From NCBI GenBank assembly GCA_001898035.1, contig MKRX01000011.1, positions 94,364 through 126,544 of the forward strand: DNA of 32,181 bases. Reading direction: 5' to 3'. The position numbers and the translations under genes were made by a program. The notes under the pieces are model-generated. The model did no database searches and had not been told where the DNA came from. It saw only the letters and a list, made by a program, of their open reading frames with translations. Shown piece after piece: positions 23,213 through 31,880 of this stretch. Position 1 is the stretch's first letter, and every line of letters starts with the position of its first letter. This DNA is from Armatimonadetes bacterium 55-13 (lineage in GTDB: Bacteria; Armatimonadota; Fimbriimonadia; Fimbriimonadales; Fimbriimonadaceae).

Positions 23213-23884
23213 CTAAAACGGATTCCATTCCAGAGGGAGTGGTAAGTCTTCGGCGGCGAATTCGAGATGAAGAACTCTGCGGTGAGAGGGGTTTACCGCA
23301 GGCGAAGAAGCGTGCAACAGCAGGGGCCGCATGAACAAAACGGAACCCACCCCTCCCACGCAAGCCACCTCATTTTTGATCCATCCCGATATGTCGGATT
23401 CACCAATCTTTCCATGTCGGTGAGAACCAGGAACGACGCGTACGGGACCATTTTGAGCGCCACAGTCATCTAGATGGATGCGAGCCGTTAACATCTTTTC
23501 CAGAATGATCGCCGGCGGTTGAACGTGAATCGCCCCGTCCTTGGGGGGCCAAGGACCAAACCCGTCAATAGCGTGCTTTTCCTTGACGCAAATCGTGAGA
23601 TCTTGATGCCAAGGTACCGACCAATTTGCGCCCGGTACCTTATCGAAAAATATCGCTCGGACTAAACGACTATTTAATCCCAATACTTCATCTACTAATT
23701 CAATTAGATGTGGAAGCTTAGCCGCATCCTGGACAATAGGCAACACGGTTAAATTCCTAAGAGAGTGGCCACCTTTCCGTAGCGATCTTTCCAATTCAAG
23801 ACCCTGGGCAATAGCCATTGCATTTGCCACAGAAACTACATTTTCAACAACGCAGTACCCTTTAGATTCAAAGTCTATGAGCAA
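23213..23884 (-). CDS. Phytanoyl-CoA dioxygenase (PhyH) family protein
   Basis: 223 residues from a TTG at 23884; GGAGG lies 13 bases before it and no ATG fits better. The PhyH fold binds Fe(II) and 2-oxoglutarate. The iron ligands are visible as WHQD (His93, Asp95) and the distal LLLHASSP (His191). The 2-oxoglutarate arginine is in HRRVLHLEF (Arg202 or 203). RIHLDDCGAQNGPVRVVPGSH is the usual central signature. The substrate cannot be told: members hydroxylate lipids, amino acids and secondary metabolites. The gene stands alone and is A+T-richer near its start than its neighbours. Confidence 0.88.
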   Translation of the reverse strand: MLIDFESKGYCVVENVVSVANAMAIAQGLELERSLRKGGHSLRNLTVLPIVQDAAKLPHLIELVDEVLGLNSRLVRAIFFDKVPGANWSVPWHQDLTICVKEKHAIDGFGPWPPKDGAIHVQPPAIILEKMLTARIHLDDCGAQNGPVRVVPGSHRHGKIGESDISGWIKNEVACVGGVGSVLFMRPLLLHASSPAVNPSHRRVLHLEFAAEDLPLPLEWNPF

Positions 23885-24031
23885 GGATAATTACTAGCCT
23901 CCAAATGTTGCGCAATTCTTGGCGATTGGATGTTCTCATGACTACAATTAGCCAAGAATTTAGGAAAATACATTAACACTTAGCGCGATTTGCGCGAATT
24001 ACTTGCCGGAGAAAGAGCGACGGAGAAACGA

Positions 24032-26548
24032 ATGACTGCCAAACGACTATGGATGTTGACGGCGGCTTCATTTTTGGTTCTTCTTGCCTTTGGTGGAGTG
24101 CTGGAATGGCAGCGTGAACGATCTCGCATTGCTCAAAAGCGCCACAACGGCTTTATCGCCGCCACAGAATACTCCGAGCGACTGAAGGACCGGCTCTCCC
24201 GCTCGCTTGCTGCCGCCTACGCGCTCTCTGCCGTCGTCCACCAGACCGACGGCAAAGTCGAACGATTTGACTCGTTTGCGGAGAACCTGATGCACGTTTA
24301 CGGAGGCATCAGTTCCCTTCAATTGGCTCCGAGTGGAGTGATCCAATCGATTCACCCACTCAAAGGAAATGAAGCGGCCATGGGCCACCGGCTGTTTGCA
24401 GATCCGAAGCGCAATCAGGCGGCAATTGTGGCTCGACAAACAGGCGAAATGACTTTGGCGGGCCCCTTTGAATTGATCCAAGGTGGTGTCGCCGTCGTAG
24501 GAAGACTCCCAATCTTCCTTTCCTCCTCTGCCGAACCCGACAAGTTCTGGGGTTTTGCCACGGTCGTCATTGGCATTCCTGAGTTGTTGAATTCGAGCGA
24601 CTTCGAGAAGCTCGAAATTAGCGGTTACAACTATCAGTTGTGGCATATCGCAAGGGAAACAGGCAGTCGGTCCGTTTTCGCATCTTCACACGGCTCCAAT
24701 CTGACCGATCCCCTGTCCTATGCTTTCGATGTTCCAAACGGGAAGTGGCACTTGAGCCTTGCCCCCCGCCAAGGCTGGTACTCAATGCCGGCGACCCTTG
24801 CCGAGAGTTCTATCGTCTTAGTCGTGGCTTTGGGACTCACGGCGCTGGTTCACTTCTTCCTAAGGCAGCCTCTGATTCTTTCTAAACAAGTGGCCGAGCA
24901 AACCGCTGAACTCAGAAATGCCAACGCCAACCTCGAATCAGAAGTCCAGGAACGTGCAACGGCTCAACGCGCCTTGGCCGAGAGCGAACGGCGTTTCCGG
25001 AGCATATTTGAGCACGCTCCGGTTGGCATCATCAATATCGCTAGGGACGGCAAACTCCTCGGATCTAACTTGGCCTTCCAAAAAATGTTGGGCTATACGG
25101 CGGAAGAGCTGTCCCAGATGACGGTGATGGACATCACTCATCCCAACGATCTTGAGCGAACGATGGAGGCTTTTCGCGTGTTTTGTGAGACCCGCGCCAA
25201 TATCGCTGAGCTAGAGAAGAGATATCTGCGAAAGGATGGAAAGCCGATCTGGGTCCAGGTCAATGCTTCAACCGTGTTGGACGAGGACGGAAACTTCAGT
25301 CACAGCGTGACGATGCTATTAGACATCACGGAGCGGAACAACTTAGAATCTCGTCTCAGGCAATCGGAAAAGATGCAGGCCATCGGCACCTTGGCGGGCG
25401 GGATCGCGCACGACTTCAATAACATCTTGGCCGCCATCCGGGGAAACGCAAAGATCATCTCCGAAGACCTTCCGCCCGGACATCCCTGCTTAGAGAACAT
25501 CGAAGAAGTGAATAAGGCCAGTCGTCGGGCCGCCGAATTGGTCCGGCAGATCTTATCGTTTAGCCGAGCATCGGATTCCGAACGAGCCCCCCTTTCGATC
25601 ACTCCGTTGGTGTCAGATGCTCTTAAGCTGCTGCAAGCGACCCTTCCGAGCACGATTCTTATTCAAACCGACTTTCCCAAGGAAGATCTGTTCGTCCAAT
25701 CGAATCCAACGGAAATGCACCAGATTCTGCTCAATCTGGGCTCCAATGCAGAACATGCGATGAGAGGCGGAACGGGCAAACTCGTGGTGAGTCTTTCTTC
25801 CGAGGACATTCAAGCACCCGCTGTGTTACAACAAACGGGACTGCCTCCCGGACGTTATGTAATTCTCACGGTCACCGATACAGGAATGGGAATGTCACCC
25901 GATGTGAGCGTACGCGCCGCCGAGCCTTTCTTCACCACCAAACCGGTGGGGCAAGGAACCGGTCTTGGTCTTTCGGTCGTTCACGGCATCATGGCTTCCG
26001 TCGGCGGGACACTTTCCATTGAGTCTCGTCCCGGTATTGGCACCAAGGTTGCCCTCTACTTCCCTCAGATCGCGGAGTCCCTTACTATGCAGGACCAGGA
26101 AAGCACTCCTCCCCAAAAGGGCCATGGAGAAAGAATTCTGTTCATTGACGACGAAGAGCAACTGGTGTTCTTAGCCAAGCGCATGCTTGGCAGGCTGGGA
26201 TATCAAGTATTTGGCTACACCCAACCGGAAGCTGCCCTCCAGGCATTCTTGGATAACCCGACCGAATTCGACGCAGTGATGTGCGATGTGTCGATGCCCG
26301 GAATGAGTGGGTTTGAAGTTGTGAAGAAGATGCGAGAGGTCAAAACTTCTGCCCCTATCGTCATCATGTCTGGCTACATCCGAGCCGAAGACGAGGTCAG
26401 GGCGAAGGAGGTAGGGGTGACCGACATAATTCTCAAGCCAAACACGGTTGAGGAGATTGGTCCGATCCTCCATCGGATCTTTAACAATATGCCCGCGACA
26501 CGGGTGTCGCGGGCATTTCTAGGCGAAACTCACCAGTCCGCTTACTAA
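24032..26548 (+). CDS. Hybrid sensor histidine kinase: CHASE, PAS, HisKA, HATPase, receiver
   Basis: 838 residues from the ATG at 24032, preceded by GGAG at six bases; an upstream in-frame TTG at 23990 is less likely. Order: membrane helix about 7-23; periplasmic CHASE domain about 45-250 (GGISSLQLAPSGVIQSIHPL; FWGFATVVIGIPELL); second helix about 255-277; a short coiled coil; PAS about 315-435 (FRSIFEHAPVGIINIARDG); HisKA with phosphorylatable His460 in GGIAHDFNNIL; HATPase from about 555 (LLNLGSNAEHAM, DTGMGMSP, GTGLGLSVVHG); receiver about 700-815 with phospho-acceptor Asp752 (MCDVSMPGMSG). CHASE senses small extracellular molecules such as cytokinin-like or peptide ligands. No partner response regulator is adjacent. 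The 3' end contains a terminator hairpin, and the stop overlaps that of the WD40 gene. Confidence 0.93.
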   Translation: MTAKRLWMLTAASFLVLLAFGGVLEWQRERSRIAQKRHNGFIAATEYSERLKDRLSRSLAAAYALSAVVHQTDGKVERFDSFAENLMHVYGGISSLQLAPSGVIQSIHPLKGNEAAMGHRLFADPKRNQAAIVARQTGEMTLAGPFELIQGGVAVVGRLPIFLSSSAEPDKFWGFATVVIGIPELLNSSDFEKLEISGYNYQLWHIARETGSRSVFASSHGSNLTDPLSYAFDVPNGKWHLSLAPRQGWYSMPATLAESSIVLVVALGLTALVHFFLRQPLILSKQVAEQTAELRNANANLESEVQERATAQRALAESERRFRSIFEHAPVGIINIARDGKLLGSNLAFQKMLGYTAEELSQMTVMDITHPNDLERTMEAFRVFCETRANIAELEKRYLRKDGKPIWVQVNASTVLDEDGNFSHSVTMLLDITERNNLESRLRQSEKMQAIGTLAGGIAHDFNNILAAIRGNAKIISEDLPPGHPCLENIEEVNKASRRAAELVRQILSFSRASDSERAPLSITPLVSDALKLLQATLPSTILIQTDFPKEDLFVQSNPTEMHQILLNLGSNAEHAMRGGTGKLVVSLSSEDIQAPAVLQQTGLPPGRYVILTVTDTGMGMSPDVSVRAAEPFFTTKPVGQGTGLGLSVVHGIMASVGGTLSIESRPGIGTKVALYFPQIAESLTMQDQESTPPQKGHGERILFIDDEEQLVFLAKRMLGRLGYQVFGYTQPEAALQAFLDNPTEFDAVMCDVSMPGMSGFEVVKKMREVKTSAPIVIMSGYIRAEDEVRAKEVGVTDIILKPNTVEEIGPILHRIFNNMPATRVSRAFLGETHQSAY
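26489..26520. terminator. Terminator hairpin inside the end of the kinase gene
   Basis: ATGCCCGCGACAC (26489-26501) and its exact complement GTGTCGCGGGCAT (26504-26516) form a 13-bp perfect stem with a two-base spacer, followed by TTCT. It lies within the last 60 bases of the kinase ORF, encoding MPATRVSRAF. Because the convergent WD40 gene also ends here, it may stop both transcripts. Confidence 0.65.
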
Positions 26549-27600
26549 CCGCCGCGCTTCTTGGTCGTCTTCTTGGTCGTCTTTTTTGCCGGAGCCTTGG
26601 TGGGCGCCTTGGTCGCGTCCGCTTGGGCGGGATTGAGCGAGTAGATCTGCATATAGTCGCTCACCCCTACGGTCACGAGATACTTACCATCGGCCGTGAA
26701 CGCGACTGGAGACCCTACGCCACTCTGATTCTCAATCAGGGCAAGCTGCTTGAGGGACTTTGGCTCCCACAGACGGACGGTTCGATCTGAAGAGCCGGTC
26801 GCAGCGACCTTTCCGTTTGGCGAGAAAGCAACTGAAGTCACCCAGTCCGTGTGCCCTTTAAGCGTGCCTAACTTCTTCATCTTTTTGGCGTCGAAGATGA
26901 CGGCGTTTCCGCTCTTCTCGCCCGTCATGATCATGGTTCCCTGCTTATTCCAGCAGATGTCCACCGCGCCCTGTGGGTCCACGCTCGTCAGGAAACCTAC
27001 CACTTTGGGCCCCGCGCTGGTTTGCCGATAGATGCGACCATTAGGGGTCAACGTAGCCGCAACAAACATATCGGTCAAGGGATTAAACACGCCCCCATAT
27101 AGATTGGAACCCTGCCCCAGAATTTGCCCGACCTTCTTTCCGGTGGGGATGGACCAGACGTCGATCTTGTCGTCCTTACCCGTACTGATCAAAAGATTGC
27201 GTGCATGGTTGAAACTAAGCTTCTGAATCCCTCGTTGGTGATCGCCGTAAATCGTTTGGATCTTCTTTCCCGTCCGCGTGTCCCAAACAAAAATGCGGGC
27301 TGACTCATCGCCCGTGGCAAGAAAAGAACCGTCATCGCTCCAAGCAACGGCGTAAGCGGGCTGCGGATGTCCTTCGAAAGTCTTAACTGTTTGAGACGTC
27401 TTGGCATCGATGATGCGGACAGTGCGGTTCTCCAAGGTCACCGCAACCAAAGAGCCAGTGGCAGCCGGAGCGAAGGCAAGGGGTCGAATACCCATGAGTT
27501 CGCGAACAAGTTTGACGGACACCGCAGGGGCGGCATCGGCGCTGGCCATCGAGGCCGATTGGGCCATGGCAAGGGTGGCTAAAATTGAGATTGCGGGCAT
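26545..27600 (-). CDS. Secreted WD40 repeat protein
   Basis: 351 residues from the ATG at 27600, chosen because GGAGG lies six bases before it and a signal peptide follows (MPAISILATLAMAQSASMASA). An upstream in-frame start at 27756 has no such support. About seven WD40 repeats run from residue 45 to 325 (AVAWSDDGSFLATGDESARIFVWD; SVAFSPNGKVAATGSSDRTVRLWE), so a closed beta-propeller is expected. The C-terminus is a basic lysine, threonine and alanine tail (KAPAKKTTKKTTKKRGG). Propellers of this kind act as binding platforms; the partner is unknown. It is convergent with the hybrid kinase, the two stop codons overlapping as CTAA. Confidence 0.9.
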   Translation of the reverse strand: MPAISILATLAMAQSASMASADAAPAVSVKLVRELMGIRPLAFAPAATGSLVAVTLENRTVRIIDAKTSQTVKTFEGHPQPAYAVAWSDDGSFLATGDESARIFVWDTRTGKKIQTIYGDHQRGIQKLSFNHARNLLISTGKDDKIDVWSIPTGKKVGQILGQGSNLYGGVFNPLTDMFVAATLTPNGRIYRQTSAGPKVVGFLTSVDPQGAVDICWNKQGTMIMTGEKSGNAVIFDAKKMKKLGTLKGHTDWVTSVAFSPNGKVAATGSSDRTVRLWEPKSLKQLALIENQSGVGSPVAFTADGKYLVTVGVSDYMQIYSLNPAQADATKAPTKAPAKKTTKKTTKKRGG

Positions 27601-27864
27601 TGAGTTCCTCCGTGAACAGTTTGAATTGTGACGCCTAAAGGCGCTCACGGCTTCGGGGATATACGTTGAGATTACGGATATTGCTCCCAAATTGTTCATT
27701 AATTGGTTGAGGGTTTTGCCGTCTCGCAATGATGTTTCGATGGCATTGTTTCGCACCTGTACACTTTTCCGGGCTCGGCGTGGTTCCCTCCTTTCAACCT
27801 TTGTGGCCCTTGTTAGACTCGCACTTTAACCAGCAAACCGTTCTTGTGCAAGAATCGGGCAAGG

Positions 27865-30117
27865 ATGCACGAGTACGTCACGCATTGGCAGGTTCACTAC
27901 GGCGAGGGAGAGCCGGTGTCGGTTCTGATCCCACACGCATGGAAGCAAGAAGTTCCGGTTACCTTCGAAGGCCCCGTGGTCTATTCGACCACCATCGACG
28001 TCCCTAGAGAACCCGCTGTCCTCGTCTTCCACGGGGTGAGCTATGAAGCCATCGTGGCCATCAATGGGAAGGAGGTTCTCACCCATCGCGGTATGTGGGA
28101 TGCGTTCGAAGTCCCCCTCGACGCCTGGATGAATAAGAAAGTCGAAATCCAGGTTACGATCACTAAAAATGGCGGATCGAAGTTTCCGGTACGGGACGTG
28201 GCCAGCGGCTTTCTTCCTTACGTCTACCACACTTTCGGCGGGATTCACGGACGTGTGGAAATCGTCAAGAGAAGCGAAATCGATGCGCCTGCTCCCTCTG
28301 AAGGCTCTCGGGTCTATGCGGAAGGGTCCCAAATCTATGTAGATGGCGAACCTTTCTATATACGCGGACTTTTGCACTGGGGCTGGTATCCCGAACTAGG
28401 GCACACCAATCCTCCGGAAGAAGTCATTCGGCGCGAAGTTCGGGAAGCGAAGGCGCTCGGATTCAACTTGGTCAAGTTTTGCCTTTGGGTTCCCTCTCAC
28501 GCTTACCTCGACATTCTGCGCGAAGAAGGAATGGAGGCATGGCTGGAACTTCCTCTTTGGGATCCCACCTCCGACCCCCACAAGTTAGAAGAAATCGGAC
28601 AGGAGATGGAGCGAATTGTGCGCCAATACCGCCACCACGACAACATCATCGTCTGGACGGTTGGGTGCGAACTGAGCCATGCCACACCTCCCGAGTATCG
28701 CGAGTACTTGGTGAACCTCGTCCACAACCTCACCGGATGCCCCTTGGTCAAGGACAATTCAGGCGGCGCCGAAATGTATGGTGGCGATCTGCGGGAATTC
28801 GGGTCGTTCTATGACTACCATCCCTATTGCGACACGCCTTTCTATCCCTCTGTTCTAGACTCTCTTCTCCCCGGCCCTCGCCAATCGATGCCCCTCCTTC
28901 TGGGTGAATTTAACGACATTGACGTTCACCGAGACCTCGCGCGGCTGCATGAGGAGATGCCCTATTGGGCCTCCTCCATGTCCGAGTTAAACGACCAAGG
29001 CGTACGCTGGCAGCACGATTTACCGGGATTTATTCGCACAAGTCCGCTTGCCACCGGAGACGAATATGAACGACACGAGCGGCTCATGAAATCTTCCGCG
29101 GAGAAAGCACTCTTCATGAGAAAGTGCGTGCATGAATGGGTGCGCGCACGCGATCCCATTTCTGGGTACGCGATCACGGGTTGGCGAGATACCCCAATAT
29201 CGACTTCCGGATTCTTCGATGACTGGGACCGTCCCCGCTACCGTCCCGAAGACTGCTTGGCATGGAATGGCCCGGATGTGCTCTTCCTCATCCCGGTCCG
29301 ACGCCCACCTTGGATCAACGGCGGCAACCGCCCCGGATTTTTGGATCCCTTTAATTATTTCGTCGGTCAGATCTTCTTCAGGATCGGCATTCACTCTGAA
29401 TCCGGCCAAGTTAGCGGGCTTGTTTGGCGCATCTTGGATTCCCAAGGACAGGTCTTGGCCAGAGGAGCAGAGCCATCGATGGAGGCAGAGCCCCTTCGTT
29501 CAGTGGAAGTAGCCCAATTGAGCTGGGTCTGCCAAACGCCTGGCGCCTATCGATTAGAAGTCGAGTTTGGACCGGCTGCCAATGCCTGGAACTTTTTCGT
29601 CGAGCCGGAGACCGAGGAATTCGCGGGATGGTCTCTCGAAGATCCTCGAAACGACTTCGTCGGACTAAAGGTTGGGGAGGGAGAGCATAAGATTTTCGTC
29701 GGCACGACCGAAGGGTTGGCCGATCATCTCTCAGCTGGCCTGAATGCGCTGGTGTTTTTGGATGGACCGGGCACCGCACCCGCTCCCTTCTGGAGAGAAT
29801 CGGCGTACGAGTTCGCTAAAAATGCGCCCTTCGCCGAACAGTGGGAGAGACTTCTCGCCTTATCCGGTGACCGGGTTCTAGAGTTGAAAGGGTTACAGGA
29901 AAACCTCCCTTCGGGCTACAATATCTCGACTCTGATCAACCGCGTCGATGCGCGTACCTATGCGGAATCTCCCGTTCTGGTTCGCGCCACCGGTGACGGA
30001 GGCGCCGCCTACATTTCGACTTTGCGTCCCCAAGGCGGCCTCGGTGTCCAGCCTTTGGGTCTCGTTCGTAATCCGGCGGGAATCGCGCTCTTGCGCAGCC
30101 TAATTGAGAATCTGTGA
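27865..30117 (+). CDS. Glycoside hydrolase family 2 type protein
   Basis: 750 residues from the ATG at 27865; an in-frame TTG at 27844 is the alternative. No signal peptide, so likely cytoplasmic. The N-terminal jelly roll (about 15-145; VVYSTTIDVPREPAVLVFHGV, FEVPLDAWMNKKVEIQV) is the GH2 sugar-binding domain. The TIM barrel runs from about 155 to 480: YIRGLLHWGWYPELG, EVREAKALGFNLVKFCLWVP, then TVGCELSH with the predicted acid/base Glu269, and LLLGEFNDID with the predicted nucleophile Glu348. The C-terminal 250 residues are beta-rich and not assigned. Beta-glucuronidase, galactosidase and mannosidase activities all occur in GH2, and I cannot choose among them. Its stop TGA overlaps the ATG of the DUF1460 gene. 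The 264-base upstream gap holds no gene. Confidence 0.88.
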   Translation: MHEYVTHWQVHYGEGEPVSVLIPHAWKQEVPVTFEGPVVYSTTIDVPREPAVLVFHGVSYEAIVAINGKEVLTHRGMWDAFEVPLDAWMNKKVEIQVTITKNGGSKFPVRDVASGFLPYVYHTFGGIHGRVEIVKRSEIDAPAPSEGSRVYAEGSQIYVDGEPFYIRGLLHWGWYPELGHTNPPEEVIRREVREAKALGFNLVKFCLWVPSHAYLDILREEGMEAWLELPLWDPTSDPHKLEEIGQEMERIVRQYRHHDNIIVWTVGCELSHATPPEYREYLVNLVHNLTGCPLVKDNSGGAEMYGGDLREFGSFYDYHPYCDTPFYPSVLDSLLPGPRQSMPLLLGEFNDIDVHRDLARLHEEMPYWASSMSELNDQGVRWQHDLPGFIRTSPLATGDEYERHERLMKSSAEKALFMRKCVHEWVRARDPISGYAITGWRDTPISTSGFFDDWDRPRYRPEDCLAWNGPDVLFLIPVRRPPWINGGNRPGFLDPFNYFVGQIFFRIGIHSESGQVSGLVWRILDSQGQVLARGAEPSMEAEPLRSVEVAQLSWVCQTPGAYRLEVEFGPAANAWNFFVEPETEEFAGWSLEDPRNDFVGLKVGEGEHKIFVGTTEGLADHLSAGLNALVFLDGPGTAPAPFWRESAYEFAKNAPFAEQWERLLALSGDRVLELKGLQENLPSGYNISTLINRVDARTYAESPVLVRATGDGGAAYISTLRPQGGLGVQPLGLVRNPAGIALLRSLIENL

Positions 30118-31007
30118 TGACCCGAAGAGACTTTCTCCGCTTCGCCCTCGCCGCGCCTATCGCTTTGCGTGCCGGTCAAGTATTTGCCCATCAGTCCCCT
30201 CAGAACGAGGACTACTTCACGGGCAAGGATGTCTTTGCCAAGCTGATGGCGGAAGCCAAGGAGAAAGACTGGAAAAAACTTCCGATGGGCGAGTTGGTTG
30301 GCACAATCGGTCTTACCTTTGTCGGAACCCCGTACGTGGCCCACACCTTCGAGATCTTTGACGACAAGGAGGTTTGCGTCATCAATTTGGCGGGATTGGA
30401 CTGTGCCACGTTCTACGAAGCCTCGCTTGCTTTGGCACGAACCATCAAGGGAGGACGGCTCACCGATAGTGAATTCAAAAAGCAGATCACCCGCATTCGA
30501 TATCGCGACGGTCGGTTGAAAGGCTACGTGAGTCGTCTGCACTATGCCAGTGACTACTTCTTTGATAACGACAAAAAAGGCACGGTCAAACTGATCACCC
30601 AGGATCTGCCGGGCGCTGAAGTCTTCACCCATCCCGTTGGATTCATGAGCAAGAACCCCGACAAATATCGGCAGCTTAATGCGAACCCCGACCTGGTGCC
30701 CGAAATCGCGAAAACGGAAGCGGAGATCAATGCCCGCAAGAACTACTTCCTGCCCACGGCACGAGTGGCTGACGCCGAGCAGCTCTTAAAAACGGGGGAC
30801 ATCGTCGGACTCACCACAACGATGGAGGGCCTGGACTGCTCTCACACGGGCATGTGCTACCGGGATAAAGAGGGCGTTCTCCGATTTCTTCATGCCTCGT
30901 CAGCCAAATCGGTGATGCAGGTGACTCTTGGCCCGCGTCTCTCGGATTACCTCAAAAACTCAAAGGTAAACGATGGCCTTATGGTGGTTCGACCACTGGA
31001 ACTGTAA
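30117..31007 (+). CDS. Tat-exported DUF1460 (amidase-like) protein
   Basis: 296 residues. The N-terminus MTRRDFLRFALAAPIALRA is a twin-arginine signal. The body matches the DUF1460 family, a NlpC/P60-like fold annotated as N-acetylmuramoyl-L-alanine amidase-like. GTPYVAHTFE precedes the LAGLDCATFYEA motif with catalytic Cys96; HYASDYFFDN and a long inserted segment lie in the middle; LDCSHTGMCYRD carries His243. The closing LRFLHASSAKSVM fits the family end. It probably cuts peptide bonds in cell-wall or similar material in the periplasm. The ATG overlaps the GH2 stop by one base (TGATGA), so translation is coupled and the two are one operon. Confidence 0.86.
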   Translation: MTRRDFLRFALAAPIALRAGQVFAHQSPQNEDYFTGKDVFAKLMAEAKEKDWKKLPMGELVGTIGLTFVGTPYVAHTFEIFDDKEVCVINLAGLDCATFYEASLALARTIKGGRLTDSEFKKQITRIRYRDGRLKGYVSRLHYASDYFFDNDKKGTVKLITQDLPGAEVFTHPVGFMSKNPDKYRQLNANPDLVPEIAKTEAEINARKNYFLPTARVADAEQLLKTGDIVGLTTTMEGLDCSHTGMCYRDKEGVLRFLHASSAKSVMQVTLGPRLSDYLKNSKVNDGLMVVRPLEL

Positions 31008-31040
31008 GGCTGAGTGGCCAAGCCACCCAGCCCTATCAAT

Positions 31041-31754
31041 TTAAAATTTGTACTGAGCGATGAACTCGGCCCAGAGATCGTCCAGCTTCTTGCCGGTCGA
31101 CTTCTCCCAGATATCCGCCGTGTAGTTTCCGTGACGTAGACCGCCGTCGAGCTTTCGCACAAGTTGTCGGTCGTACTTACCAACCGCCCATGCCAGGAAG
31201 GCAGCAGTGGTGCGGTAGGCGTCTCGGTAGCTTCCCTTTTCCTTGTCGATGTGCGGTCGGGGAGTCTCCGGCTCGTAGCGCCACCAGCGAACGTAGTCGG
31301 CAATTCCCTCAACCAGCCAACCGGTATCTCGAGGAGTTCGATTGTAGCTTTGGATGATGTGGGTCATTTCATGGATGACAATCCCGAAATCCTCTGGATG
31401 GGCCTTGATCCACTCGACCTTGATCGTGATGCCCTTGCCATCGGCATACGCAGGAGGATCGATTCCCTTCTTGAATGTCAGCGTCACCGTCTTAGGCGGC
31501 TTGTAGTTGTCAGTGTCAAGGATCTGCGCAATGTTGACGAACCATTCGGCAGCGAGCTTGCGGACCTCTTCCGCCCAAGGCTTGACCTCGGGAGCATCGG
31601 TTACATCGATCTCGATGGTGGGTGGTTGGACCGGCTTCGCCAGGCTAAAAATCTGCTTGGAATAGTCCGGCTTCGCATCCTGACTGAATGCGGGGACCAT
31701 AACCGCCGTCAGGACCAGGAGACCTGAAATCTTAAGGATATGATTTCGAAGCAT
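31041..31754 (-). CDS. Secreted basic-secretory-protein-type metallopeptidase
   Basis: 237 residues. A signal peptide (HILKISGLLVLTAVMVPAFSQ) precedes a fold matching the plant/bacterial basic secretory protein family: TIEIDVTDAPEVKPWAEEV, VTLTFKKGIDPPAYADG, then the zinc site IVIHEMTHIIQSY (His128, Glu129, His132), followed by GWLVEGIADYVRWW, which supplies the third ligand region, and YRTTAAFLAWAVGKYD. Activity in this family is inferred from the HExxH site, and few members have been assayed. GAAGAT lies just before the ATG. The gene is convergent with the DUF1460 gene and followed, on its 5' side, by the repeat array at the window edge. Confidence 0.87.
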   Translation of the reverse strand: MLRNHILKISGLLVLTAVMVPAFSQDAKPDYSKQIFSLAKPVQPPTIEIDVTDAPEVKPWAEEVRKLAAEWFVNIAQILDTDNYKPPKTVTLTFKKGIDPPAYADGKGITIKVEWIKAHPEDFGIVIHEMTHIIQSYNRTPRDTGWLVEGIADYVRWWRYEPETPRPHIDKEKGSYRDAYRTTAAFLAWAVGKYDRQLVRKLDGGLRHGNYTADIWEKSTGKKLDDLWAEFIAQYKF

Positions 31755-31880
31755 ATCTTCAATTTACCGATGGGCACGATGCGTAGTGCCCCGCTCATCG
31801 GGCCAATTTGAACGAGTGGTTCAAGTTGGGTCCGTATTGCCCAACTTTGTAAATTTTGTGAGATGGCTCCTTTAAAGAGT

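Noticed and set aside
27729-28007. A 92-codon plus-strand frame before and over the GH2 start
   Set aside because: It overlaps the GH2 gene in another frame, lacks a ribosome binding site and has no domain or signal peptide of its own.
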